This document shows positions 55,098 to 64,000 of a DNA stretch of 64,000 bases, one piece after another. Made by a program: the position numbers and the translations under genes. Under the pieces are notes generated by a model. It was not told where the DNA came from, did not search any database, and saw only the letters and a list, made by a program, of their open reading frames with translations. The stretch is from contig CAZBRO010000001.1 in assembly GCA_964494505.1 (NCBI GenBank), forward strand, positions 372,001 to 436,000, read 5' to 3'. Numbering within the stretch: the first letter of the stretch is position 1; every line of letters starts with the position of its first letter. This DNA comes from CAIYRG01 sp964494505. GTDB lineage: Bacteria; Pseudomonadota; Alphaproteobacteria; Micropepsales; Micropepsaceae.

Positions 55098-56076
55098 GCC
55101 GCCGCGTCGCCTGGGCGAATTCGCGATGATCGCGAAGTTCTTTGCGCCGCTCTCGGCGGATGCCGAAGGCGCGTTCGGTCTGGCCGACGACGTCGCGACG
55201 TTGCAAGTACCAGACGGCCAGGAACTCGTCGCCAAAGTCGACGCCATCATCGAGGGCGTGCATTTTTTGCGCACCGATCCCGCGGGTCTTATCGCGAAGA
55301 AAGCACTCCGGGTGAACCTGTCCGATTTGGCGGCGAAAGGCGCGGTCCCTGTCGGATATCTCCTCTCGCTTTCCATCGCGCCCTGGTGCGACGACGCTTG
55401 GCTCGCCAGTTTTGCCGCCGGATTGGGCGAGGATCAGGCGCGCTTTCGCCTTTCGCTGCTCGGCGGTGATACCACCGCGACGCCGGGCCCACTCACGCTC
55501 TCGGTCACGGCGCTCGGCAGTATTCCGAAGGGCCGAACCGTCCGCCGTGCGGGCGCCGTGCCGGGCGATTGCGTGTTCGTCACCGGCACGATTGGGGACG
55601 CCGGTGCAGGGCTCGCCGTCCTGAAGGGCGAGGGCGCATTACTTACTGCATACGAGCGCGATGACTTGATTGGCCGCTATCGTCTGCCCGAGCCGCGGCT
55701 CTCGCTGGGGCAGCTTCTCCCAGCTCTAGCCTCCGCAAGCCTCGACGTTTCGGACGGGCTTGTCGCCGATCTCGGCCACATTGCGGAGGTTTCCCATGTT
55801 CGCGTCGTGATCGAGGCCGCCCGTGTACCCCTGTCGCGACCTTGCGCCAAACTTTGGGGCGGCGATGCCATTCTCCGCGCCATCACGGCCGGCGATGATT
55901 ACGAGGTCGCATTCACCGCGCCCGCATCGGCGCGCGCCCGCATTGCTGAAGCAGCCGAAAAATCCGGCGTTCCGGTCCACGAAATCGGCCGCGTGGAAGA
56001 AGGGGAGGGGATCGTGCTGTTGGACGTGAAAGGCCAGCCCATATCCGTCGCGCGACCCGGCTACACCCACTTCTGA
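55078..56076 (+). CDS. thiL: Thiamine-monophosphate kinase
   Basis: Phosphorylates thiamine monophosphate to the active diphosphate. A 332-residue PurM-fold protein. Blocks: RRLGEFAMIAKFFAPLSADA, GLADDVATL, VDAIIEGVHFLRTDPAGLIA, KALRVNLSDLAAKGAVPVGY, LLGGDTTATPGPLTLSVTAL, SLDVSDGLVADLGHIAE and ITAGDDYEVAFTAP. ATG 55078 overlaps the last 20 bases of nusB. It ends the riboflavin-linked operon. Confidence 0.93.
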   Translation: MTKSSSEPPRRLGEFAMIAKFFAPLSADAEGAFGLADDVATLQVPDGQELVAKVDAIIEGVHFLRTDPAGLIAKKALRVNLSDLAAKGAVPVGYLLSLSIAPWCDDAWLASFAAGLGEDQARFRLSLLGGDTTATPGPLTLSVTALGSIPKGRTVRRAGAVPGDCVFVTGTIGDAGAGLAVLKGEGALLTAYERDDLIGRYRLPEPRLSLGQLLPALASASLDVSDGLVADLGHIAEVSHVRVVIEAARVPLSRPCAKLWGGDAILRAITAGDDYEVAFTAPASARARIAEAAEKSGVPVHEIGRVEEGEGIVLLDVKGQPISVARPGYTHF

Positions 56077-56127
56077 GGGCCCCGGCGCGGTAACCAAGCC
56101 TTAGCCCCGTTCTGGCAGGCTCTCCCC

Positions 56128-56550
56128 ATGCCTCCCGAGAAATCCCGGACAGCCCTTCTGCTCGCCGCCGCGTTGATGCTGCCGTCCGCCGCAAGCATGG
56201 CCGCCGAAGCCGCCAAGGACGAGGGCCCGACAGATATCGAATTGCCGGCGATTCTTGCCCCGATGGTGGTCGACAACCGGCTGGACTCCTATGCCTACAT
56301 CGTCATCCAGCTGACGCCGGCCGCCCGCGACAAAGTGTTCACGATCCGCGAAAAGGTTCCGTTCCTGCAGGACGCCTTCCTGCGCGAGGTCAACAAGACC
56401 CCGATTGCCAAGGCAGACGATCCCAAAGCCGTCGACCAGCCCGAGTTGAAAAAGCGCCTTCTGGCCCGTCTCGGCCAGATACTGCAGTCCGGGACCGTCA
56501 GCGACCTTAAATTCGAGCAGATCGTCCTCACGCCTATCCAGCCGCAATAG
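56128..56550 (+). CDS. Secreted protein with a FliL-like pattern
   Basis: A 140-residue protein with an N-terminal signal or anchor ([20 protein letters not shown]). The body ([69 protein letters not shown]) has the strand-helix-strand order of the FliL/stomatin-like periplasmic domain. No flagellar genes adjoin it, although motB is elsewhere in the window. The assignment is tentative. Confidence 0.5.
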   Translation: MPPEKSRTALLLAAALMLPSAASMAAEAAKDEGPTDIELPAILAPMVVDNRLDSYAYIVIQLTPAARDKVFTIREKVPFLQDAFLREVNKTPIAKADDPKAVDQPELKKRLLARLGQILQSGTVSDLKFEQIVLTPIQPQ

Positions 56551-56591
56551 GACCGGTACGCCGGCCTCGTGGCTCGACGCGTGTTCAAGAG

Positions 56592-56620
56592 CCTCATCCT
56601 GAGCCTGTCGAAGGACGAGG
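56592..56620. repeat. Dispersed hairpin repeat, third copy
   Basis: CCTCATCCT, loop GAGCCTGTCGA, AGGACGAGG: a 9-bp stem with one non-Watson-Crick position. Same family as the copies at 16424-16447 and 16459-16487. It lies in the 236-base gap before hppA; the remainder of that gap shows GC-rich sequence but no gene. Confidence 0.7.
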
Positions 56621-56786
56621 GCCGGGAGGTCTGATTCCCCATTCCTTCGTTGCCTCGGGGGTGCGGTTTTGGCATGTTCCCCCGCCTCCATCCGGGGGTG
56701 GGGCTTGCCGTATCTTTTGTCTTGTGACAGGCAACGGCCCGCGTTCCTCTCTCTTTCAACCGCCATCCCTTCATAAGGACTGCCAA

Positions 56787-58928
<2,142 letters not shown>

Positions 58929-58983
58929 TAGAGATCGCCATGGCCGGGCTTTGCCCGGCCATCCAGGCGTGAAACGGCGCAAG

Positions 58984-59472
58984 CTAGCGCGGCGATGGGA
59001 TTGGCGGGGGCATGCCGCCGCCCGGCGTCGCTTCCGTCGGCGCCGATTGGCCGATCTGTCCGGGCACCGCGTTGAATATCTGCTGGATCAGGGAAAGCTC
59101 GCGCCCGCGTGTCGGTGTCTCCCGCGTCACGAAATCCACCACGCGACCGTCGGTCAGCGTGTATTTGTGGACGTCCATGACCTTGCCGTCCTTGGTGAAT
59201 TCGACCGAAACGATATTCCTGTCGGTGGCGCGCGGGGCGAAGAAGGCGTTCTGCTCGACATGGGCCGAGATGTAATACCAGACATCCCCGCCGAAAGTGG
59301 CGGCGGTGGAGGGATCGCCGAGCTTCTTGCTCACGGTGTCCTTGGTGTCCATGCCAACCTGGATGCTCGAAAGCGCCTGCTGGTCCGGCACATAGCCGCG
59401 CTGGTTTTCCACCGGCGCGCATGCCGAAAGCATCGCAATCCCGCCAAGCAACACCCAACTCGAACGGCGCAT
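58984..59472 (-). CDS. bamE: Outer-membrane assembly lipoprotein BamE
   Basis: A 162-residue lipoprotein of the BAM complex that inserts outer-membrane barrels. Lipobox LSAC follows the signal segment (WVLLGGIAMLSAC); the SmpA/OmlA fold shows LSSIQVGMDTKDTVSKKLGD, WYYISAHVEQNAFFAPRATD and VVSV-type strands (NIVSVEFTKDGKV). A Pro/Gly-rich tail follows. ATG 59472 is chosen because AAGGAG lies 9 bases upstream. It is divergent from the cytochrome bc1 chaperone gene. Confidence 0.9.
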   Translation of the reverse strand: MRRSSWVLLGGIAMLSACAPVENQRGYVPDQQALSSIQVGMDTKDTVSKKLGDPSTAATFGGDVWYYISAHVEQNAFFAPRATDRNIVSVEFTKDGKVMDVHKYTLTDGRVVDFVTRETPTRGRELSLIQQIFNAVPGQIGQSAPTEATPGGGMPPPIPSPR

Positions 59473-59565
59473 GACCGCCAACTCCTTCAAGATCGTTGCC
59501 CCGCTGTCCCCGGCCCAATGTGCTAATCATCTCGGGGCGGGCTGGCAAGGGCGAAAGGCCAAGAC

Positions 59566-60093
59566 GTGATCTTCCGGTTCCGGGCGCCAGATTCAAGTGC
59601 GGCCACCGCGGAGCGGCTCTATGAGGCGCTCGTCGCACGGGCTCGCACGCCCATCTTCCACACGGGTTTTGCCGTGCCGGATACGATGGACGGCCGCTTC
59701 GATCTCCTGACCCTGCATGCCTTCCTGGTCATGGACGCGCTGAAGCACGAAGAGACCGCCGGCGCGGATCTCGGACCCAGGCTCGCGACCCTTATCTTCG
59801 CCGGCTTCGAGGATGCCCTGCGTGAGCTGGGCGTTGGCGATATCGGCCTTTCACGCCGAATCAAAGCCATGGCGGACGCCTTTTATGGCCGGCTGGCAGC
59901 CTATGGGGCCGCCCGGTCCGAGGCCGATCTCGTGGCGGCAATTGAGCGCAACCTCTACCGCGGCAATGCTGCGCATGCTCGTGAAGCCGCCCGGCTGGCG
60001 CACTATATGGAGTCATCACGCGCGGCTTTGCGGGCGGAGCCTCAAGCTCTGTTGCAAGGGCGCGCCATTTTCGGTCCACTTCCCTCGACATGA
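59566..60093 (+). CDS. Ubiquinol-cytochrome c chaperone-family protein (CBP3 type)
   Basis: A 175-residue protein of the CBP3/ubiquinol-cytochrome c chaperone family, which in mitochondria helps assemble complex III. Blocks: AERLYEALVARARTPIFHTG, FAVPDTMDGRFDLLTLHAFL, DALRELGVGDIGLSRRIKAM and AFYGRLAAYGAA. The start is GTG 59566. Its stop overlaps the DUF177 gene by four bases, the usual alphaproteobacterial pair. Confidence 0.88.
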   Translation: MIFRFRAPDSSAATAERLYEALVARARTPIFHTGFAVPDTMDGRFDLLTLHAFLVMDALKHEETAGADLGPRLATLIFAGFEDALRELGVGDIGLSRRIKAMADAFYGRLAAYGAARSEADLVAAIERNLYRGNAAHAREAARLAHYMESSRAALRAEPQALLQGRAIFGPLPST

Positions 60094-60659
60094 GCCTTCC
60101 GATGCACGAATCCACCGCAACATCTGCCCCCTTCACCCACGCCTACGACCTTGGGGCCCTGCCGAACCATGGCGCCGAAATGGTCCTGTCGCCATCGGCG
60201 GCCGAACGGGCCGCCATTTCGGATTGGCTTGGCCTTTTGAGCCTCGACAGCCTGAAAGCGACTATCCAGCTCACTTGCCATGGCGACGAATATACCTGCC
60301 TGGGCAGTTTCACTGCCGATGTGGTCCAGGCCTGCGTCATCACCCTGGAGCCTGTACCCGCCCACCTCGAGGGCACCTTTGAACGGCGGTACCAGTTGCT
60401 GCCCCGGGCGTCCTCGTCGCGCCGGCGGGCACCTGCGCCCGAGCCTGCCGCCGCCATCGAGATTTCCACCCTCGACGAGGAGGGGCCGGAGCTGTTGGAA
60501 AGCCCCGTCCTCGATCTTGCCGCGCCCTTGCTCGAAGAGGTGAGCCTCGCCCTGGACCCCTATCCCAAGGCGCCCGGTGCGGTGTTCGAGGCCCCTGCCG
60601 ACGAAGCCGGTCCCGAGGACAGCCCGTTCGCCGTGCTTCAGAAGCTCAAGCCTCGCTGA
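60090..60659 (+). CDS. DUF177 (YceD-like) protein
   Basis: A 189-residue cytoplasmic protein with the DUF177 core (ADVVQACVITLEPVPAHLEG, then FERRYQL), preceded by LGLLSLDSLKATIQLTCHGD and followed by an acidic tail. The family is linked to ribosomal RNA metabolism in bacteria and plants, and stands before rpmF as here. It starts in a four-base overlap with the chaperone gene. Confidence 0.88.
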   Translation: MSLPMHESTATSAPFTHAYDLGALPNHGAEMVLSPSAAERAAISDWLGLLSLDSLKATIQLTCHGDEYTCLGSFTADVVQACVITLEPVPAHLEGTFERRYQLLPRASSSRRRAPAPEPAAAIEISTLDEEGPELLESPVLDLAAPLLEEVSLALDPYPKAPGAVFEAPADEAGPEDSPFAVLQKLKPR

Positions 60660-60799
60660 GCGAACGTCCGGATAAACCGTCGCCCTTGCGTTGGGGACCG
60701 GTTTCGGTTTACCTCCGCCGCCTGTTTTCCGTTTGGGACTGAACGACGGTTCCTGAGCGGCTGAACCGCGTGAAATTGTTCACCGAAAGGGTTTCCGCC

Positions 60800-60982
60800 A
60801 TGGCGGTTCCAAAAAGAAAAACCTCGCCCTCCCGGCGCAACATGCGCCGTTCGCACCATGCGCTTGCGCCCCAGGCCCATGTCGAATGTTCGAATTGCGG
60901 CGAGCTGACCCGGCCTCACCATGTGTGCGCCGCCTGCGGCCATTACGATGGCCGCGAAGTGGTTGCTGCGGCCAAAGAGTGA
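60800..60982 (+). CDS. rpmF: 50S ribosomal protein L32
   Basis: A 60-residue ribosomal protein: [20 protein letters not shown] at the N-terminus, then a zinc-type pair ([20 protein letters not shown]). ATG 60800 gives the standard MAVPK start. It lies between DUF177 and plsX, the common bacterial order. GTG 61062 of plsX follows after 79 bases. Confidence 0.96.
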   Translation: MAVPKRKTSPSRRNMRRSHHALAPQAHVECSNCGELTRPHHVCAACGHYDGREVVAAAKE

Positions 60983-61061
60983 ACCCAACCCGCTGGGCTT
61001 TGGCTCGCCACGCTCTTAAGCTTCGAGTCGTGGCTGGCACTCTCCGGGGGCGCTTTAGGAC

Positions 61062-62147
61062 GTGAGCCAGGACTTGATTCTGTCGATCGACGCAATGGGC
61101 GGCGATGCAGGACCTGCGGTGATTCTCGCGGGTACGGCGATTGCGCGCCGGCGTCATCCCAAAGTGCGCTTCCTGCTTCATGGCGATGAGTCCGTGCTGA
61201 CGCCGATTCTCGCGGCCCATCGTGCGCTCGCCGCGCGTGCCGAGATTCGCCACGCGCCGGCTGTCATCGGTATGGCCGAGAAGCCATCGCAGGCGGTGCG
61301 CCGAGGCCGCAATTCCAGCATGTGGCATGCGGTGGAGGCGGTCGCGCGCGGCGAGTCCAAGGTTGCGGTCTCGGCTGGCAACACCGGCGCGCTGATGGCG
61401 ATATCCATGTTCCGCATGGGTCTGATCGAGGGGATTTCCCGTCCCGCAATCGCGGTGATCTGGCCGACCATGCGCGGGCAAAGCGTCGTGCTCGATGTCG
61501 GGGCAAATGCCGGCTGCGATGCGGAGCAGCTGGTCGATTTCGCGGTGATGGGGGAGGCCTTCGCGCGCGCCGCCTTCGGAATGCAGCGCCCGACCGTCGG
61601 CCTGCTCAATATCGGCGAAGAAGAGGTCAAGGGCATCGAATCGGTGAAGCGGGCCGCGCAAATTCTACGCGCCTCCAAGCTGCCGATCGAATTCTGCGGC
61701 TTCGTCGAAGGTGACGGCATCGGCGCAGGCACGGTGGACGTGGTGGTGACCGACGGCTTCACCGGCAATGTGGCGCTCAAAACCGCCGAAGGCACCGCCA
61801 AGCTGGTCATCCATTATTTCCGTAGCGCGCTGAAGCGTTCGCTGCTCGGCCGCATCGGTGCGCTGCTCGCGAGCGGCGCGCTGCGCACGCTCAAGCGCAA
61901 GCTCGATCCGCGCGGCCTCAATGGCGGCGTTTTCCTCGGGCTCAACGGTGTCGTTGTGAAGAGTCACGGCAGCACCGATGCGCTGGGCTTCGCAAGCGCC
62001 ATCGATCTCGCCATCGACATGGGCAGCTCTGACATGATCCAACGCATCGTCGCGGACCGCGCCGGGGTCTCTTCCCTGCCGGACCAAGCCGCGGCATCCC
62101 CTGAACCATCCAAAGGCGCCGGCGCGGCCCAGGCGGCGGTTTCGTGA
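61062..62147 (+). CDS. plsX: Phosphate acyltransferase PlsX
   Basis: Makes acyl-phosphate from acyl-ACP for phospholipid synthesis. A 361-residue protein with [100 protein letters not shown] and [20 protein letters not shown]. The start is GTG 61062. Its stop overlaps fabH by four bases. Confidence 0.96.
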   Translation: MSQDLILSIDAMGGDAGPAVILAGTAIARRRHPKVRFLLHGDESVLTPILAAHRALAARAEIRHAPAVIGMAEKPSQAVRRGRNSSMWHAVEAVARGESKVAVSAGNTGALMAISMFRMGLIEGISRPAIAVIWPTMRGQSVVLDVGANAGCDAEQLVDFAVMGEAFARAAFGMQRPTVGLLNIGEEEVKGIESVKRAAQILRASKLPIEFCGFVEGDGIGAGTVDVVVTDGFTGNVALKTAEGTAKLVIHYFRSALKRSLLGRIGALLASGALRTLKRKLDPRGLNGGVFLGLNGVVVKSHGSTDALGFASAIDLAIDMGSSDMIQRIVADRAGVSSLPDQAAASPEPSKGAGAAQAAVS

Positions 62148-63121
62148 GCGTCATTCGTTCCGTGGTTCTGGGCTGCGGCGCCTATCTTCCGGCCAATGCC
62201 GTCACCAATCAGGATCTCGCCAAGCGCATCGATACCAGCGACGAATGGATTATCGAGCGGACCGGCATCAAGCGCCGTCACATGGCGGCTCAAGGCGAAT
62301 TGACGTCCGATCTCGCGCTGGCGGCAGCCAAGCGCACCCTGCACGATGCCGATGTCGTCGCGAGCGATCTCGATCTCGTCATCGTCGCCACGACCACGCC
62401 CGACGAGACTTTTCCTTCGGTCGCGACCAAAATCCAGGCAAAACTCGGCATGGTTCGAGGCGCCGCGTTCGATATCCAGGCGGTGTGTTCGGGGTTCATC
62501 TATGCCCTCTCGGTCGCGGACAATTTCATCCGCTGCGGCCAGGCCAAGACCGTGCTCGTGATCGGAGCCGAGACCATGTCGCGCATCCTCGACTGGAACG
62601 ACCGCACAACATGTGTGCTGTTCGGCGATGGCGCGGGTGCGGTGGTGTTGAGAGCAGGCGAGGGCAGGGGCACAAACGCCGACCGCGGCATCCTGAACAC
62701 CAAGATATTTTCCGACGGGCGTCTGCACGATCTTCTGTATACGGATGGCGGCGTATCGGCGACCGGCACGGCCGGCCATCTGCGCATGCAGGGCCGCGAG
62801 GTGTTCAAGCATGCCGTGCACAACATCTCGGCCGCCATCGAGGCTTCGACAGCCGAAGCGGGGCTCACGCCTGCCGACATCGACTGGTTCGTTCCGCATC
62901 AGGCCAATCAGCGCATCCTGGACGGTACAGCCCGGAGACTGAATATCAGCCCGGGCCGGGTGGTTTCGACGATTGCCGAGCATGGCAACACGTCGGCCGC
63001 CTCGGTGCCTCTGGCGCTGGCGACGGCGGTCGCCGACGGCCGAATCAAGCGGGGCGATCTTGTCCTGATGGAAGCCATGGGTGGGGGCTTCACCTGGGGA
63101 GCGGCGCTGCTGCGCTGGTAG
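62144..63121 (+). CDS. fabH: 3-oxoacyl-ACP synthase III
   Basis: Starts fatty-acid chains from acetyl-CoA and malonyl-ACP. A 325-residue thiolase-fold enzyme. The catalytic cysteine is in [20 protein letters not shown]; histidine and asparagine are in [19 protein letters not shown] and [18 protein letters not shown]. Start block: [20 protein letters not shown], then [22 protein letters not shown] start at 62144, translationally coupled to plsX. Confidence 0.96.
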   Translation: MSVIRSVVLGCGAYLPANAVTNQDLAKRIDTSDEWIIERTGIKRRHMAAQGELTSDLALAAAKRTLHDADVVASDLDLVIVATTTPDETFPSVATKIQAKLGMVRGAAFDIQAVCSGFIYALSVADNFIRCGQAKTVLVIGAETMSRILDWNDRTTCVLFGDGAGAVVLRAGEGRGTNADRGILNTKIFSDGRLHDLLYTDGGVSATGTAGHLRMQGREVFKHAVHNISAAIEASTAEAGLTPADIDWFVPHQANQRILDGTARRLNISPGRVVSTIAEHGNTSAASVPLALATAVADGRIKRGDLVLMEAMGGGFTWGAALLRW

Positions 63122-63225
63122 CGCCCGGAAGCCTTAACCATAGGCGCCGGCCCTCTGAGCCGGATTTCTCGGCCAAGCTCGTGAGCCAAGGCCCTAAACC
63201 AATGCCTTAAGCCAAGCCCCTGAGA

Positions 63226-63254
63226 TTGACGAAAAAATTGCCTGCGCCTACGGT
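63226..63254 (+). promoter_or_regulatory. Candidate ihfA promoter
   Basis: TTGACG (63226-63231), 17-base spacer, TACGGT (63249-63254): a close sigma-70-type match 45 bases before the ihfA start. The 177-base gap also holds several AGCCAAG-like repeats of unknown meaning. Confidence 0.5.
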
Positions 63255-63298
63255 TTAGCCGGCTCAGGGGAGAGTCGTGGCTTGAACGGGGGCTACAG

Positions 63299-63619
63299 AT
63301 GAGCACACGGACTTTGACACGCGCCGATCTGACCGAAGCGGTTTTCAATGCGGTAGGTTTGTCGCGCAACGAATCCTCGCAGATGGTCGAGGACATTCTC
63401 GAAGAGGTTTGCGGCGCGCTGTCGCGCGGGGAAACGGTGAAGCTGTCTTCCTTCGGCACGTTCCAGGTGCGCAAGAAATCCCAGCGCGTAGGGCGCAATC
63501 CCAAGACAGGCGATGAAGTGCCGATTGCGCCGCGGCGGGTTCTGGTGTTCCGGCCCTCCCACGTGCTCAAGGCGCAGATCAACGGCGAAGAAACCGGCGG
63601 CATGGCCGAAGCGGAGTAA
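63299..63619 (+). CDS. ihfA: Integration host factor, alpha subunit
   Basis: A 106-residue DNA-bending protein. HU/IHF blocks: [60 protein letters not shown] and the arm-tip [20 protein letters not shown]. It partners with IhfB elsewhere. It lies between fabH and a MerR gene, as in most alphaproteobacteria. Confidence 0.97.
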   Translation: MSTRTLTRADLTEAVFNAVGLSRNESSQMVEDILEEVCGALSRGETVKLSSFGTFQVRKKSQRVGRNPKTGDEVPIAPRRVLVFRPSHVLKAQINGEETGGMAEAE

Positions 63620-63622
63620 AGG

Positions 63623-64000
63623 ATGTCGTTGCAGAGCGCCGTCCAGAAGTCGCCAGAGGCTTTTCGTACGATCAGCGAAGTGGCGGTTGAGTTGGACGTG
63701 CCTCAGCACGTGTTGCGATTCTGGGAAGCGAAATTCGCCTGCATCCGGCCGCTGAAGCGCGGCGGTGGACGGCGCTATTACCGCCCGGACGATCTCGATC
63801 TGCTGCGCGGCATCCGTCTGTTGCTCTATCGTGACGGGCTGACCATTAAGGGCGTCCAGAAAATATTGCGCGTGTCCGGGCCGCGCTATGTGATGGATGT
63901 TGGCCGAGGCGGCACCGTTCTCATCGCCGTGCCGCCCAGCCCAGCCAAGGATGAGCCGCAGGAGCCAACCTCCAATGTCCATCCTTTCCCGCGTGAAACT
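63623..64000 (+). CDS. MerR-family regulator, 5' part
   Basis: From ATG 63623 the frame is open to the window edge (126 codons). The helix-turn-helix reads [20 protein letters not shown], then [20 protein letters not shown] and [18 protein letters not shown]. This is the conserved MerR gene that follows ihfA in alphaproteobacteria. Its C-terminus lies outside the window. The target genes are unknown. Confidence 0.92.
   Translation, partial: MSLQSAVQKSPEAFRTISEVAVELDVPQHVLRFWEAKFACIRPLKRGGGRRYYRPDDLDLLRGIRLLLYRDGLTIKGVQKILRVSGPRYVMDVGRGGTVLIAVPPSPAKDEPQEPTSNVHPFPRET

Overview
The window is a chromosomal segment of a GC-rich alphaproteobacterium. Markers of that class are 5-aminolevulinate synthase (C4 haem pathway), a pyruvate dehydrogenase E1 beta subunit with its own lipoyl domain, a MucR/Ros regulator, a DHBP synthase fused to a degenerate GTP cyclohydrolase II domain, and the order cytochrome bc1 chaperone - DUF177 - rpmF - plsX - fabH - ihfA - MerR. 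Relatives of Rhizomicrobium/Micropepsales are possible, but I cannot fix the genus. No rRNA, tRNA or CRISPR array was seen.

Layout. 1-3.5 kb: 3' end of kdsA, a secreted unknown, a frameshifted MAPEG gene, a PadR regulator with a perfect 18-bp palindrome and its membrane partner, and an intact MAPEG gene. 3.6-13.6 kb: eno, an NHL-repeat protein, a cupin, ftsB and the PDH operon (pdhA, pdhB, a GFA-family gene, pdhC, lpd). 13.6-17.2 kb: a sulfotransferase-methyltransferase fusion, a sulfatase, then bfr/bfd on the other strand. 17.5-24.7 kb: a large glycosyltransferase gene split by a 4.56-kb composite insertion element. 24.9-36 kb: a beta-barrel protein, two paralogous secreted proteins, DUF502, metG, bpt, motB, a flavin reductase and a penicillin acylase. 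36-43.8 kb: a marR-emrA-emrB efflux operon and a copper-type outer-membrane uptake cluster. 43.8-50.7 kb: hemB, an enoyl-CoA hydratase-like gene, a MarR/LdtR-type regulator, hemA, mucR, glyA and nrdR. 51-64 kb: ribD-ribE-ribBX-ribH-nusB-thiL, hppA, bamE and the plsX-fabH-ihfA group.

The strongest candidate for an undescribed system is the element at 18362-22924. It has perfect 24-bp terminal inverted repeats, an 8-bp target duplication and an IS1595-type transposase. It also carries four passenger genes: a small coiled-coil protein, a beta-class DNA methyltransferase fused to a nuclease-like C-terminal domain, a DUF6471 protein and a 293-residue protein of unknown function. Removing the element and one target copy restores the glycosyltransferase frame exactly, so the insertion looks recent.

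The second notable signal is a family of REP/REPIN-like hairpins whose central stems differ between copies but still pair. Several copies lie in frame inside the linkers of the PDH E1 beta and E2 subunits, and an inverted pair follows nrdR. A second, unrelated hairpin family occurs at 16.4 and 56.6 kb.
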